A stretch of DNA of 64,000 bases from Microbacterium sp. MF43. Its GTDB lineage: Bacteria > Actinomycetota > Actinomycetes > Actinomycetales > Microbacteriaceae. This document shows, piece by piece, positions 15,542 to 27,608 of this stretch (position 1 is its first letter; every line of letters begins with the position of its first letter). Location: NCBI RefSeq assembly GCF_012847295.1, contig NZ_JABBDY010000003.1, forward strand, positions 186,001-250,000. The letters run 5' to 3'. Under the pieces are notes generated by a model that did no database searches, was not told the DNA's origin, and saw only the letters and a program-made list of their open reading frames with translations. Both the position numbers and the translations under genes were made by a program.

Positions 15542-18225
15542 CGGCGCACCTCCAGGATCGTTCCGGCGATGAGGACGCCGCCGCTCTCGCGCTCGGTGTC
15601 GGTGGCGGGCCGTGCCTGTCCCCGCTCGGCGGTGTAGGCCAGCGACGGATCGGGCGTCGTCGGGGCGTTCACGAACGAGGCGAAACGGCGCAGCTTCTCG
15701 GGGTCTTCCAGCGTGGCTTTCCACTCGTCCTCGTACGAGCCGATGTGCGAGGCCATCGCGGCGTCGAGGTCGGCGCCGATGCCGAGGGTGTCGTCGAAGA
15801 TCACCGCGCGGAGGCCCTCGATCCCGCCCTCGAGGTCTTCGAACCAGGGAGCCGTTCGCTGCAGGCGGTCCGCCGTGAAGATGTAGTACATCAGGAAGCG
15901 GTCGATCGCCGTCAGGAGTTCGGCGTCGCTGAGGCCTTCGGCCAGCAGCACGGCGTGCCGCGGCGTGAACCCGCCGTTGCCGCCGACGTACATGTTCCAG
16001 CCCGCTTCGGTCGCGATCACGCCCACGTCCTTGCCTCTGGCCTCGGCGCACTCGCGCGCACAGCCCGAGACGCCGAGCTTCAGCTTGTGCGGCGAGCGCA
16101 GGCCGCGATACCGCAGCTCGAGCCGCACCGCCATGCCGACCGAGTCCTGCACGCCGTACCGGCACCACGTGGATCCGACGCACGACTTCACGGTGCGCAG
16201 GGACTTGCCGTAGGCGTGTCCCGACTCGAAGCCGGCATCGACCAGGCGCCGCCAGATGTCGGGCAGCTGCTCGAGCCGCGCTCCGAACATGTCGATGCGC
16301 TGCCCGCCGGTGATCTTGGTGTAGAGCCCGAAATCCCGGGCCACCTCGCCGATGGTCACGAGCCCCTCGGGGGTGATCTCTCCGCCGGGGATCCGCGGCA
16401 CGACGGAGTAGCTGCCGTCCTTCTGCAGGTTGGCCATGACGTGGTCGTTGGTGTCCTGCAGAGTCGCGTTCTCGCCTGCAAGCACGTGACCGCCGACGAG
16501 GGTCGAGAGGATGCTGGCGAGCGCGGGCTTGCAGATGTCGCAGCCGCGGCCGGTGCCGAAGCGCTCGATCACCGCGCTGAACGTCGTGAGCCCCGACACG
16601 CGCACGGCGTCGAAGAGCTGACGGCGCGACATGTCGAAGTGCTCGCACAGCGCGTTGCTGAGCGAGGCGCCCGACCTGGCGAGCTCCGTGCCGACGATCT
16701 TCTTCACCATCATCACGCAGGAGCCGCACGCAGCGCCGGCCTTCGTGCACGACGTGACGGCGGCGACATCGGTGCAGCCCTCCTCGTGCACCGCGTGACG
16801 GATCGTGCCCGCCGTGACGCTGTTGCAGGAGCACACGAGTGCCTCGTCGGGAAGATCCCCCGTCGGCGGGGCCACGCCGCCCTCCGGCATCAGGTAGGCA
16901 GCCGGGTCCCCGCCCAGCGCGCCTCCCACCAGTGGGCGCAGCGATCCGTACGCCGACGCGTCGCCCACGAGGATGCCGCCCAGAAGGGTCTTCGCGTCGT
17001 CCGACAGCACGAGCTTCTTGTAGACGCCCGCCACGGGGTCGGCGTAGACGACATCGAGGGCGCCCGGCGTCTCGGCGAAGGCGTCCCCGAAGCTGGCGAC
17101 ATCGACACCCGACAGCTTGAGCTTGGTCGACAGGTCGTAGCCGGGAAAGGATGCCTCTCCTCCGAGGAGCCGCGTTGCGGCGACCTCCGCCATCGCGTAT
17201 CCCGGGGCGACGAGGCCCACGCAGAGACCGTCGAAGTTCGCGACCTCGCCGATCGCGAGGATGCGGGGATCGGAGGTCTCGCAGCGCTCGTCGATGAGCA
17301 CGCCACCGCGCTCGTGGACGGCGAGGTCGGCGCCGCGGGCGAGTTCGTCGCGCGGACGGACGCCCACCGTGAAGACCACCACGTCGGTGCGCTCGTATCC
17401 GCCGTCCCGGAACTCGAGCCCGGTCACCCGGCCGCTGCGGTCCGGATCGAGCCGGGTGGTGACCGTGCCGGTCTTCACCGCGATCCCGCGCGATTCGATG
17501 AGCCGGCGCAGGGCGTCGCCGGCCGGAAGGTCGAGCTGGGCCGACATCAGGCGGTCGGACGATTGCACGACGGTGCACGTGACATCCAGTCCCTGCAGGG
17601 CGCCCGCGGCCTCGAGGCCCAGGAGCCCGCCGCCGACGACCGTGCCCGTGAGGGGCCGGCCGAGCTCGCGGGAGCGCTCCTCGACGAAAGCCCGGAGCCG
17701 CTCCACGTCGTCGAGGGTTCGATAGACGAAGCATCCGTCCAGCCCGAAGCCGTCCACCGCCAGCCGGGCCGCGTACGAGCCCGTGGCGAGCACGAGGCGG
17801 TCGTAGGCGACGCTCAGTCCGCTGCGGGTGGTGACGCGCCGTGCGGAGCGGTCGATGCGCGCGACGGCGTCGCCGCTCACGAAGCGCACGCGGGGGTCCT
17901 CGAGCACGCTGCGGTCGAGCGTGAGGTCGTCCGGCGTCGATCCGGCGAAGTACCCTGTCAGACCGACCCGGTCGTACGGGTGGCGAGGCTCTTCGCCGAT
18001 CACCGTCAGCCGCCAGTCATCGCCCGCACGGCTGAGCAGGCTCTCGGCGAAGCGGTGGGCGACCATTCCCGCGCCCACGACCACGACATGCGTGGCGGGT
18101 GGGGCGGTGGAGCTCATGGCGTCACGGTACGCCGGGGATGTTGCGGGGGAGTCAGCGTCATGTTTCGGGCTCTTGACGGGCGCCGGCCGGCCCGGTGCGG
18201 GAGTGCGGGGCGATTCCTCGGTCAT
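15538..18225 (-). CDS. nirB: Nitrite reductase (NAD(P)H) large subunit NirB
   Basis: Reduces nitrite to ammonium with six electrons from NAD(P)H. Domain order: FAD/NAD(P) oxidoreductase (VVVVGAGMVAHRFAESLL near 47-64), two BFD-like [2Fe-2S] segments (CSCNSVTAGTIRHAV and TKAGAACGSC near 460-515, then GRGCDICKP), and the sirohaem/[4Fe-4S] domain with SCVGSTWCRYG near 680 and SGCARECAEARGKD near 720. I choose ATG at 18225 (895 residues) because AGGAG stands five bases upstream and the phased-array promoter lies just beyond. ATG at 18117 (859 residues) begins nearer the conserved fold but has no Shine-Dalgarno; the extra 36 residues are Pro/Ser/Ala-rich. First gene of nirB-nirD-cobA-nnaR. Confidence 0.94.
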   Translation of the reverse strand: MTEESPRTPAPGRPAPVKSPKHDADSPATSPAYRDAMSSTAPPATHVVVVGAGMVAHRFAESLLSRAGDDWRLTVIGEEPRHPYDRVGLTGYFAGSTPDDLTLDRSVLEDPRVRFVSGDAVARIDRSARRVTTRSGLSVAYDRLVLATGSYAARLAVDGFGLDGCFVYRTLDDVERLRAFVEERSRELGRPLTGTVVGGGLLGLEAAGALQGLDVTCTVVQSSDRLMSAQLDLPAGDALRRLIESRGIAVKTGTVTTRLDPDRSGRVTGLEFRDGGYERTDVVVFTVGVRPRDELARGADLAVHERGGVLIDERCETSDPRILAIGEVANFDGLCVGLVAPGYAMAEVAATRLLGGEASFPGYDLSTKLKLSGVDVASFGDAFAETPGALDVVYADPVAGVYKKLVLSDDAKTLLGGILVGDASAYGSLRPLVGGALGGDPAAYLMPEGGVAPPTGDLPDEALVCSCNSVTAGTIRHAVHEEGCTDVAAVTSCTKAGAACGSCVMMVKKIVGTELARSGASLSNALCEHFDMSRRQLFDAVRVSGLTTFSAVIERFGTGRGCDICKPALASILSTLVGGHVLAGENATLQDTNDHVMANLQKDGSYSVVPRIPGGEITPEGLVTIGEVARDFGLYTKITGGQRIDMFGARLEQLPDIWRRLVDAGFESGHAYGKSLRTVKSCVGSTWCRYGVQDSVGMAVRLELRYRGLRSPHKLKLGVSGCARECAEARGKDVGVIATEAGWNMYVGGNGGFTPRHAVLLAEGLSDAELLTAIDRFLMYYIFTADRLQRTAPWFEDLEGGIEGLRAVIFDDTLGIGADLDAAMASHIGSYEDEWKATLEDPEKLRRFASFVNAPTTPDPSLAYTAERGQARPATDTERESGGVLIAGTILEVRR

Positions 18226-18264
18226 ATCGTCTCCTGCTCGGCGGAACATCTCTCGGTGGCGGCC

Positions 18265-18330
18265 ACGTTAGGAGCGCGGTGTTTCACCGCCCGGCGAAGA
18301 ACCGTTACCTGCGACGAACGTTTCCCTCAC
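18265..18330 (-). promoter_or_regulatory. nirB promoter: five-site 11-bp-phased array plus -10 box
   Basis: Read on the minus strand from 18330: GTGAG-N6-GTTCG-N6-GTAAC-N6-TCGCC-N6-TGAAA, ending at 18282 (GAAAC at 18285-18281). TAACGT (18270-18265) follows after 11 bases as a TANNNT -10 box, giving a leader of about 30 bases with AGGAG before the ATG at 18225. The architecture is the same as at nas and narK. The rest of the 18226-18458 spacer holds the divergent treX/glgX promoter region (TATCGT near 18424). Confidence 0.72.
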
Positions 18331-18458
18331 AGCGCGCGGCGAGCGGAAGTGAGATTCCCGCGGTTCCGCCGCCTACCTCACGAGGTCTGCGATGGCCAGC
18401 CCCGGCGCACGGTTCGTCTCCGCCGCTATCGTGAAGTCCTCGATGAGGTGGAGGTCTC

Positions 18459-20672
<2,214 letters not shown>

Positions 20673-20682
20673 GGTGAGCGCC

Positions 20683-23019
20683 ATGCCCGCCCGACCCTTC
20701 TCGACGTATCGCCTGCAGATCCGTCCGTCCTTCACGCTGGACGACGCCGCCGCGCTCGCCGGCTACCTCGTCGAGCTCGGGGTGGACTGGGTGTACCTCT
20801 CGCCGATCCTCACGGCGTCGGAGGGCTCCGACCACGGCTACGACGTCGTCGATCCGACGGCGGTGGACCCGCAGCGCGGGGGACGGGCGGGACTCGAGCG
20901 GGCGAGCCGCGCGTTCCACGCTGCGGGACTCGGCGTGCTCGTCGACATCGTGCCGAACCACGTCGGTGTCGCGCGTCCGTTCGAGAACCCGTGGTGGTGG
21001 GACGTCCTGCAGCATGGCCGGGAGTCCGTGCACGCCGGCGCGTTCGACATCGACTGGGAGTTCGGCGACGGCCGCGTGCGCCTGCCCGTGCTGGGCGAGG
21101 AGGTGACGGATGCCGCGGCATCCGGCTCCCTGCGCATCGAGGGCGACGAGCTTCGCTACTACGACCATCGCTTCCCGCTGGCGCCGGGAACTGAGAACAG
21201 GGGCGACGTCCTCGCCGTCCACGCGCGGCAGTACTATGAGCTCATGCCGTGGCGACGCGAGGCCACGGATCTCAACTACCGGCGATTCTTCGGGGTATCC
21301 AGCCTGGCCGCGCTCCGCGTCGAGGATCCCGACGTGTTCGCGCGCACTCACGCCGAGATCGGAAGCTGGTTCGCGGACGGGCTCGTCGACGGGCTGCGCG
21401 TCGATCATCCGGACGGCCTCCGCGCGCCGGTGGAGTACCTGGACCGCCTGAGCGCCGTCACCGGCGGCGCCTACGTGCTCGTGGAGAAGATCCTCGAGCA
21501 CGGCGAGACTCTCCCGCAGTTCTTCGCCGCCGACGGCACGACCGGGTACGACGCCCTCGCCGAGATCGACCGGGTGCTCGTCGACCCAGCGGGGGAGAAG
21601 GCGCTGGACGACCTCGATGCGCGCCTGCGCGAAGAGAGCGGACTGCCCGCCGCCGTGCCGTGGAACGAGCTCATCGCCACGACGAAGCGCGCCGTCGCCG
21701 ACGGCATCCTTCGATCGGAGGTGCGAAGGCTCGCCCGCGATCTCGGTGCCGGCGACGCTCCCGATGTCGAAGACGCTCTCGCCGAGCTGCTCGCGCGGTT
21801 CCCGGTCTACCGCTCGTACCTTCCCGCCGGTGCCGACCACCTTCTCGCCGCCGCGCGAGCGGCGCGGGAGCACCGACCCGAACTCGTCGGAACGATCGGC
21901 CGGATTCTCCCGCCGCTCGCCCAGCCGGGGCATCCGGCAAGCCTGCGCTTCCAGCAGACGAGCGGCATGATTATGGCCAAAGGGGTCGAGGACACCGCGT
22001 TCTACCGGGCCACGCGGCTCGGCACGCTCACCGAGGTCGGGGCGGACCCGTCGGAGTTCGCCCTCACCGTCGCTGAGTTCCACGCCTCTCAGGCGCGGCG
22101 TCATGCGGCCTGGCCGCACACGATGACGACGCTGTCCACGCATGACACCAAGCGCGGCGAGGACGTGCGCGCGCGCCTCTCCGTGCTCGCCGAGATCCCC
22201 GATCGATGGGGTGAGGTCGTGACCGGGTTCCGGGATGCCGCCACCACCGGCCATGGACCGTTCGACGCGCTGCTGTGGCAGGCGATCGTCGGATCGTGGC
22301 CGGCCTCTCGCGAACGCCTGCACGCCTACGCCGAGAAAGCCGCGCGCGAGGCGGGCGAGGTCACGTCCTGGCTGGACCCCGACGCGCAGTTCGAAGCGCG
22401 CATGCACGATCTCGTCGACGCCGCATTCGACGATGCCGACCTGGCTGCCCGGATCGAGTCGTTCGTCTCGGAGATCGAGGGCGCGGGCTGGGCCAATGCG
22501 CTCTCGGCGAAGCTCCTCCAGCTCGCCGGCCCGGGCGTGCCCGATGTCTATCAGGGCAGCGAACTGTGGGAGCAGAGCCTCGTCGATCCCGACAACCGCC
22601 GCACGGTCGACTTCGACGAGCGCCGCGGCCTGCTCCAGGCGATCGCCGACGGCGATCAGCCTCCGATCGACCGCTCGGGCGCGGCCAAGCTGCTCGTCAC
22701 GTCGCGGACGCTCCGCATGCGCCGAGAGCGTCCCGACCTGTTCACCCGATACACGCCTGCCACGGTGGTCGGGCCCGCCGCGACGCATGCCATCGCGGTG
22801 GATCGCGGAGGCGCGCTCGTGGTGGCGACGAGACTTCCCGTCGCGCTCGCGCGGCGCGGCGCGGCCACCGGGCACCCGTGGGAGGACACCGTGCTGCTGC
22901 GGCACTCCGGTCCGACCCGGGACGTGTTCACCGGGCGCTCGTTCACCGGCGGAGCGCTGCCGCTCGCCGAGGTGCTCGACGTGTACCCGGTCGCACTCCT
23001 CGTCGCGGAGGAGTCATGA
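20683..23019 (+). CDS. treY: Maltooligosyl trehalose synthase TreY
   Basis: Rearranges the reducing end of a maltodextrin from alpha-1,4 to alpha,alpha-1,1, giving maltooligosyl trehalose. GH13 protein of 778 residues: [25 protein letters not shown] at the N-terminus, [16 protein letters not shown], nucleophile D241 ([11 protein letters not shown]), acid/base E268 (YVLVEKIL), and a C-terminal [25 protein letters not shown] block typical of TreY. ATG at 20683 is preferred to an upstream opening because TreY homology begins at once and GAGGTGAG precedes it. It follows treX/glgX by ten bases and overlaps treZ by four. Confidence 0.95.
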   Translation: MPARPFSTYRLQIRPSFTLDDAAALAGYLVELGVDWVYLSPILTASEGSDHGYDVVDPTAVDPQRGGRAGLERASRAFHAAGLGVLVDIVPNHVGVARPFENPWWWDVLQHGRESVHAGAFDIDWEFGDGRVRLPVLGEEVTDAAASGSLRIEGDELRYYDHRFPLAPGTENRGDVLAVHARQYYELMPWRREATDLNYRRFFGVSSLAALRVEDPDVFARTHAEIGSWFADGLVDGLRVDHPDGLRAPVEYLDRLSAVTGGAYVLVEKILEHGETLPQFFAADGTTGYDALAEIDRVLVDPAGEKALDDLDARLREESGLPAAVPWNELIATTKRAVADGILRSEVRRLARDLGAGDAPDVEDALAELLARFPVYRSYLPAGADHLLAAARAAREHRPELVGTIGRILPPLAQPGHPASLRFQQTSGMIMAKGVEDTAFYRATRLGTLTEVGADPSEFALTVAEFHASQARRHAAWPHTMTTLSTHDTKRGEDVRARLSVLAEIPDRWGEVVTGFRDAATTGHGPFDALLWQAIVGSWPASRERLHAYAEKAAREAGEVTSWLDPDAQFEARMHDLVDAAFDDADLAARIESFVSEIEGAGWANALSAKLLQLAGPGVPDVYQGSELWEQSLVDPDNRRTVDFDERRGLLQAIADGDQPPIDRSGAAKLLVTSRTLRMRRERPDLFTRYTPATVVGPAATHAIAVDRGGALVVATRLPVALARRGAATGHPWEDTVLLRHSGPTRDVFTGRSFTGGALPLAEVLDVYPVALLVAEES

Positions 23020-24740
23020 AGCCGGTTGTCTGGGCTCCTCGCGCGAAGCGGGTCGCCCTGCGCGCGCCGGAGCTCGGCGCCGACGTCGACATGCGGTCCG
23101 GCGACGGGGGCTGGTGGCACGCCGAGGTCGAGCTGGAAGACGGCGACGAGTACGGCTTCGTCCTCGACGGCGGCGACGTCCGCCCCGACCCGCGCTCCCG
23201 CCGCCAGCCTCGTGGGGTGCACGATCTCAGCGCGGTGGTCGATCTCGGGACGCACGAGTGGAAGGACACCGCCTGGCACGGACGCCAGCTCGCCGGCGGC
23301 GTGGTCTACGAGCTCCACATCGGCACCTTCACACCGGAGGGGACGCTGGATGCCGCGGCGGCCCGTCTCGGCCATCTCGTCGACCTCGGCATCGACTTCG
23401 TCGAGCTCCTCCCCGTCAACGCGTTCAACGGGGTGCACAACTGGGGCTACGACGGTGTGCTGTGGTACGCGGTGCACGAGGCGTACGGCGGCCCCGCCGC
23501 CTACCAGCGGTTCGTCGACGCCTGCCACGCGGCCGGGCTGGGAGTGATCCAGGACGTCGTCTACAACCACCTCGGGCCGAGCGGGAACTACCTGCCCGAG
23601 TTCGGCCCCTACCTGCGCGAGGCGGAGTCCACCACGTGGGGGTCGTCGGTGGACCTCGACCAGCCCGAGGTGCGGCGCTACATCGTCGAGAACGCACTGA
23701 TGTGGCTGCGAGACTTCCATGTCGACGGGCTCCGGCTCGATGCGGTGCACGCCCTCAGGGACCGGTCTTCGAACCACATCCTGCAAGAGCTCGCCGAGGC
23801 CGTCGACGCCCTCAGCGCGCACCTCGCCCGGCCGCTGACCCTCATCGCCGAGAGCGACCTCAACGACGCCCGCCTCATCACTGCGCGCGAGGCGGGCGGG
23901 TACGGCCTCGGTGCGCAGTGGAGCGACGACTATCACCACGCGCTCCATGTGGCCCTGACCGGTGAGACGAGCGGCTACTACGCCGACTTCGCCCCGCTGG
24001 CGGCCCTCGTCAAGGCGTCGACGCGCGGGTTCTTCCACGACGGCACGTTCTCGTCCTTCCGGGGGCGCGAGCACGGTCACCGGATCGATCAGCGCGTCCC
24101 GATGTGGCGCCTGATCACGTTCTCACAGGACCACGATCAGATCGGCAACCGCGCGGCGGGGGACCGTCTCTCCCAGACCCTCGACGAGGGCGGTCTCGCG
24201 ATCGCCGCGGTGCTCACGGTGCTGACGCCATACACGCCGATGCTGTTCATGGGGGAGGAGTGGGGTGCCTCCACGCCGTGGCAGTTCTTCACTTCGCATC
24301 CCGAGCCGGAGCTCGGCGAGGCGACGGCGCGAGGGCGGAAGGCGGAGTTCGCGCGGATGGGCTGGGACGAGTCCGTCGTGCCCGACCCACAGGATCCGGA
24401 GACGTTCCACCGGTCGAAGCTGACGTGGCGGGAACGGGATGCCGCCCCCCACGCGCGCCTGCTCGCCATGTACCGCGAGCTCATCGCGCTCCGCCGGAGG
24501 ATTCCGGGACTCACCGACCCCGACTTCCGCCATCTGAGCGCGACGGCCGACGAGGATGCCCGGTGGTTCCGACTGGTGCGTCCGGGGGTCGAAGTCCTCG
24601 TGAACTTCTCGACGGAAGCGGTGCGGCTGCCGGTCCCCGGTGCCGCGCTCGCCTGGGCGACGGACTCTCGCGCCGAGGCCTCCGACGGGTGGCTGATGCT
24701 TCCGCCGCGGTCCGGGGCGGTCGCGGTGACGGGCGACTGA
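23016..24740 (+). CDS. treZ: Maltooligosyl trehalose trehalohydrolase TreZ
   Basis: Releases free trehalose from maltooligosyl trehalose. The 574-residue GH13 protein has a short N-terminal beta domain ([14 protein letters not shown]), barrel motifs [17 protein letters not shown] and [13 protein letters not shown], nucleophile D242 ([13 protein letters not shown]), acid/base E279 (LIAESDLND), and [13 protein letters not shown]. The ATG at 23016 overlaps the treY stop as ATGA, with GGAGGAG just upstream. It completes the treXYZ operon and ends one base from the convergent map gene. Confidence 0.95.
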   Translation: MKPVVWAPRAKRVALRAPELGADVDMRSGDGGWWHAEVELEDGDEYGFVLDGGDVRPDPRSRRQPRGVHDLSAVVDLGTHEWKDTAWHGRQLAGGVVYELHIGTFTPEGTLDAAAARLGHLVDLGIDFVELLPVNAFNGVHNWGYDGVLWYAVHEAYGGPAAYQRFVDACHAAGLGVIQDVVYNHLGPSGNYLPEFGPYLREAESTTWGSSVDLDQPEVRRYIVENALMWLRDFHVDGLRLDAVHALRDRSSNHILQELAEAVDALSAHLARPLTLIAESDLNDARLITAREAGGYGLGAQWSDDYHHALHVALTGETSGYYADFAPLAALVKASTRGFFHDGTFSSFRGREHGHRIDQRVPMWRLITFSQDHDQIGNRAAGDRLSQTLDEGGLAIAAVLTVLTPYTPMLFMGEEWGASTPWQFFTSHPEPELGEATARGRKAEFARMGWDESVVPDPQDPETFHRSKLTWRERDAAPHARLLAMYRELIALRRRIPGLTDPDFRHLSATADEDARWFRLVRPGVEVLVNFSTEAVRLPVPGAALAWATDSRAEASDGWLMLPPRSGAVAVTGD

Positions 24741-24741
24741 G

Positions 24742-25524
24742 TCAGTCGACGCCGAGCCAGGAACGGTCCGTCAGCACGACGGGGCCGTCCGCCGTGATCG
24801 CGACGGTGTGCTCGGAGTGCGCGCCGCGCGACCCATCGACCGAGCGGAGCGTCCAGCCGTCCGGGTCGGTCACGAGCCGGTCGGTGGTCTGAAGGAACCA
24901 GGGCTCGAGCGCCAGCACCAGGCCGTCGCGGAGGGGGTAACCGCGGCCGGGCTTGCCGTCGTTGGCCACGTGCGGGTCCCCGTGCATCTCGCGGCCGACG
25001 CCGTGACCGCCGAAGTCGGTGTTGATCGAGTAGCCGTCGGCATGGGCGACGGCGGCGATGGCCGCGGAGATGTCGCCGATGCGGTTGCCGACGGTGGCGG
25101 CCGCGATCGCCGCGTCGAGCGCGCGCTGCGTGGTGTCGATGAGGGCGAGGTCCTCGTCTCGCGCGGTGCCGACGACGAAAGACACGGCGGAGTCCGCCAC
25201 CCACCCGTCGATGGAGACAGCGAAATCCAGCGACACCAGGTCGCCGTCTCGGAGCGCGTAGTCGAAGGGGAGTCCGTGCAGCACCGCGTCGTTGATGGAG
25301 GTGCAGATGACCTTGCCGAAGGGGCTCGCTCCGAACGAAGGGTGATAGTCGATGTAGCACGACTGCGCACCGGCCTTCCGGATGAGGTCGTGGGCGCGGC
25401 GATCGATCGCGAGCAGGTTCGTGCCCACCTTGGTCTCGTCGCGCAGCGTCGCCAGCGTCTCGGCGACGAATCGCCCGGCGGGCTTCATCGCCTCGATCTC
25501 GGCGGGGGTGCGCAGCTCGATCAT
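24742..25524 (-). CDS. map: Type I methionine aminopeptidase
   Basis: Removes the N-terminal methionine from new proteins; a dinuclear-metal enzyme. The 260-residue protein has the pita-bread fold motifs CTSINDAVLHGLP, the metal ligands DFAVSIDGWVADSA (two Asp), GHGVGREMHGDPHV (His), LALEPW (Glu) and SEHTVAI (Glu). It lacks the N-terminal SH3-binding/zinc extension found in some actinobacterial paralogues. ATG at 25524 has AGAGGA upstream; a longer open frame to 25635 is not conserved in character. It is convergent with treZ. Confidence 0.95.
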   Translation of the reverse strand: MIELRTPAEIEAMKPAGRFVAETLATLRDETKVGTNLLAIDRRAHDLIRKAGAQSCYIDYHPSFGASPFGKVICTSINDAVLHGLPFDYALRDGDLVSLDFAVSIDGWVADSAVSFVVGTARDEDLALIDTTQRALDAAIAAATVGNRIGDISAAIAAVAHADGYSINTDFGGHGVGREMHGDPHVANDGKPGRGYPLRDGLVLALEPWFLQTTDRLVTDPDGWTLRSVDGSRGAHSEHTVAITADGPVVLTDRSWLGVD

Positions 25525-25629
25525 CGTGTTCCTCTCGTCCGGAATCCATTCTGTCGGATGCGAACGCGCGCGGCTGTGAGGATGCTCCGTGGCGGGGCAG
25601 GGGCCTGCCTCACGAGCGCCTCCCGGGCG

Positions 25630-25635
25630 TACCAT
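25630..25635 (+). promoter_or_regulatory. -10 box (TACCAT) of the 25643 membrane-protein gene
   Basis: TACCAT fits TANNNT and ends 7 bases before the ATG at 25643 with no Shine-Dalgarno sequence, so a leaderless mRNA is likely. No -35 is clear. Confidence 0.45.
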
Positions 25636-25642
25636 TCAAGGC

Positions 25643-26134
25643 ATGTGGCTTCGACGTGGATTCTTCGCCTGGATGATCCCGGCGGCGTTCGTGTTGCCGC
25701 TGTGGCTCTTCGTGGGATGGATCGCCTCGGGCGCCAACGGCTGGGCGTTCATCTGGATGCTGTTCGCCATCCCCGGCCTGTTCCTCTGGCAGCTCCTCCT
25801 CACCCTCCTCGTGAGGGCACGCGGAACGGTCCGGGCTCACCGGGCGGTGTCATGGTGGGACGTGCTGGGCTTCACGGTCTGGCACCTTCTCGTGATCTCG
25901 CTCGGGTTCTACGCGCAGGCATGGTGGACGCCCGTCATGATCACCGCGATCATCGTGGGGATCGGACTGTTCTGGATGGAACTGTGGCAGCTGTGGAGCG
26001 AGGCCAAACCGTCGCGCGTGGTGCTGCACACCGTCGACGGCGTCGCCTACATCCCTGCAGCCGGTGAGCGTTCGGAGGCGGAAGTCCAGGACGTGATCGT
26101 CATCGAGGAGAAGCAGCGCCGGACCCCGTCCTGA
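25643..26134 (+). CDS. Small integral membrane protein of unknown function
   Basis: I do not recognise a characterised family. The 163-residue protein has about four predicted membrane helices: MIPAAFVLPLWLFVGWIA, FIWMLFAIPGLFLWQLLLTLL, VLGFTVWHLLVISLGFYAQ and VMITAIIVGIGLFWMELWQLW. They are followed by a polar C-terminal tail (about 120-163) ending EEKQRRTPS. Tryptophan content is high. It sits alone between map and rplS on the plus strand. No transport or enzymatic motif is visible. Confidence 0.75.
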   Translation: MWLRRGFFAWMIPAAFVLPLWLFVGWIASGANGWAFIWMLFAIPGLFLWQLLLTLLVRARGTVRAHRAVSWWDVLGFTVWHLLVISLGFYAQAWWTPVMITAIIVGIGLFWMELWQLWSEAKPSRVVLHTVDGVAYIPAAGERSEAEVQDVIVIEEKQRRTPS

Positions 26135-26140
26135 GGCGTT

Positions 26141-26169
26141 TTGGCCGGTCGAGGCATCCGTGGCAGAAT
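26141..26169 (+). promoter_or_regulatory. rplS promoter and leader
   Basis: TTGGCC (26141-26146) and CAGAAT (26164-26169) form a -35/-10 pair with a 17-bp spacer; the spacer contains one copy of the GAGGCATCCG decamer. The start would lie near 26176, leaving a leader of about 125 bases before rplS. A short stem CCCTGA (26181-26186) / TCAGGG (26199-26204) begins that leader. Whether it controls L19 is unknown. Confidence 0.5.
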
Positions 26170-26303
26170 GGGTGCTTGTGCCCTGACCAGGTTCTGCCTC
26201 AGGGGAACCCGTCGCACGGATTCATCCGGCGGCCTCGGGCACACGACTTCCCTTCCGAATACTTCCCGCGGTCGACCTGTGGCGGCCGCAGAGAGAAACG
26301 ATC

Positions 26304-26651
26304 ATGCAGATCCTCGACTCCGTCGACGCGGCATCGCTGCGCTCCGACATCCCCGCCTTCGGTCCCGGTGACACCGTCAAGGTTCACGTGAACATCACCG
26401 AAGGCAACCGCTCCCGCATCCAGGTCTTCCAGGGCGTCGTCATCGGCCGCTCCGGAGACGGCGTGCGCGAGACCTTCACGGTCCGCAAGATCAGCTTCCA
26501 GGTCGGCGTCGAGCGCACCTTCCCGGTGCACTCCCCGGTGATCGACCACATCGAGGTCGTCACCCGCGGTGACGTGCGTCGCGCCAAGCTCTACTACCTG
26601 CGCAACCTCCGTGGCAAGAAGGCCAAGATCAAGGAGAAGCGCGACAACTGA
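26304..26651 (+). CDS. rplS: 50S ribosomal protein L19
   Basis: Large-subunit protein at the 30S-50S interface. The 115-residue sequence is complete, with [33 protein letters not shown] and the C-terminal [27 protein letters not shown] stands upstream of the ATG. In many bacteria rplS follows trmD directly; here 13 kb of nitrate, trehalose and other genes separate them. A strong terminator follows. Confidence 0.98.
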   Translation: MQILDSVDAASLRSDIPAFGPGDTVKVHVNITEGNRSRIQVFQGVVIGRSGDGVRETFTVRKISFQVGVERTFPVHSPVIDHIEVVTRGDVRRAKLYYLRNLRGKKAKIKEKRDN

Positions 26652-26669
26652 GTCAGCGCTGCGCGAATC

Positions 26670-26699
26670 GAAGCCCCGGACCCGACGGTCCGGGGCTTC
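26670..26699 (+). terminator. Terminator after rplS
   Basis: GAAGCCCCGGA (26670-26680) and TCCGGGGCTTC (26689-26699) form a perfect 11-bp stem with an 8-base loop 19 bases after the rplS stop. The following sequence GTCGTTCG is only moderately T-rich. It separates rplS from lepB. Confidence 0.8.
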
Positions 26700-26822
26700 G
26701 TCGTTCGCGACGCTGGAAACGTCCCGGGAAACCGACGGCGGCGGCATGTCGGCCGCGCCGGAATGTGGGACGCTTGACGGGAGGCCATCCGACGTTCGGT
26801 GTGCCGGTGAAGGAACCCGCAA

Positions 26823-27608
26823 ATGACGACCGAGAAGACGGCCCCTGCTGAGTCGTCGCCGTCGCCCGAGGGCGGCGAGGCCACGATCCACCGGCGTCGT
26901 CGTGGCTGGCTGACGTTCCTGCGGGACGTCGTCGTCATCATCCTCATCGCGGTGCTGGTCTCGTTCCTCGTCAAGACGTTCCTGGTGCGCTCCTTCTACA
27001 TCCCCTCCGGGTCGATGGAGGAGACGCTGCACGTGAACGACCGGATCCTGGTCGACGAGATCACCCCGCGGTTCGGGGACTATGCGCGGGGCGACATCGT
27101 GGTGTTCCAGGACCCGGGTGGGTGGCTCCCGCCCAGCACCGACCCGGCGCGGCCCCCGTTCGTCGAAGCCGTCGATTGGGTGCTGGCCCTCGTCGGGCTC
27201 TCAGCCCCCGACAGCGACGACCATCTCGTCAAGCGCATCATCGGCCTGCCCGGCGACCATGTCGTGTGCTGCAACACGATCGGACAGGTGACCGTCAACG
27301 GCGTGCCGATCGACGAGACGGACTACATCAAGCTCCCGTCCGGCGAGTCCGCAGCGTCGGGCGACGCCTTCGACGTCACCGTGCCCGAAGACAGCCTCTG
27401 GGTGCTCGGCGACAACCGCTATCGCTCGAAGGACTCGCGCTACAACCAGGATCAGCCGGGCGACGGATTCGTCCCCGTCGACAACGTCGTCGGGCGCGCG
27501 TTCCTGGTGACCTGGCCTCTCGACCGCTTCGGCACTCTCGACTTCCATCACGACGACTTCGCGGGCGTCCCCGAGCCGTCGCCGGAGCAGGAGGAGTCGG
27601 CGCCATGA
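26823..27608 (+). CDS. lepB: Signal peptidase I
   Basis: Cleaves signal peptides from exported proteins at the outer face of the membrane. The 261-residue protein has a polar N-terminus, one membrane helix (about 34-53, DVVVIILIAVLVSFLV), the catalytic serine S64 in IPSGSMEETL and the catalytic lysine K137 in LVKRIIGLPGD, plus the C-terminal LGDNRYRSKDSR box. An insertion of about 30 residues at 98-132 (GWLPPSTDPARPP...) is typical of actinobacterial homologues. GAAGGA precedes the ATG. It overlaps rnhB by four bases. Confidence 0.96.
   Translation: MTTEKTAPAESSPSPEGGEATIHRRRRGWLTFLRDVVVIILIAVLVSFLVKTFLVRSFYIPSGSMEETLHVNDRILVDEITPRFGDYARGDIVVFQDPGGWLPPSTDPARPPFVEAVDWVLALVGLSAPDSDDHLVKRIIGLPGDHVVCCNTIGQVTVNGVPIDETDYIKLPSGESAASGDAFDVTVPEDSLWVLGDNRYRSKDSRYNQDQPGDGFVPVDNVVGRAFLVTWPLDRFGTLDFHHDDFAGVPEPSPEQEESAP

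Noticed and set aside
18117-18225. Shorter nirB start at ATG 18117
   Set aside because: It has no Shine-Dalgarno sequence, whereas ATG 18225 has AGGAG five bases upstream and follows the promoter directly. It remains a possible alternative.
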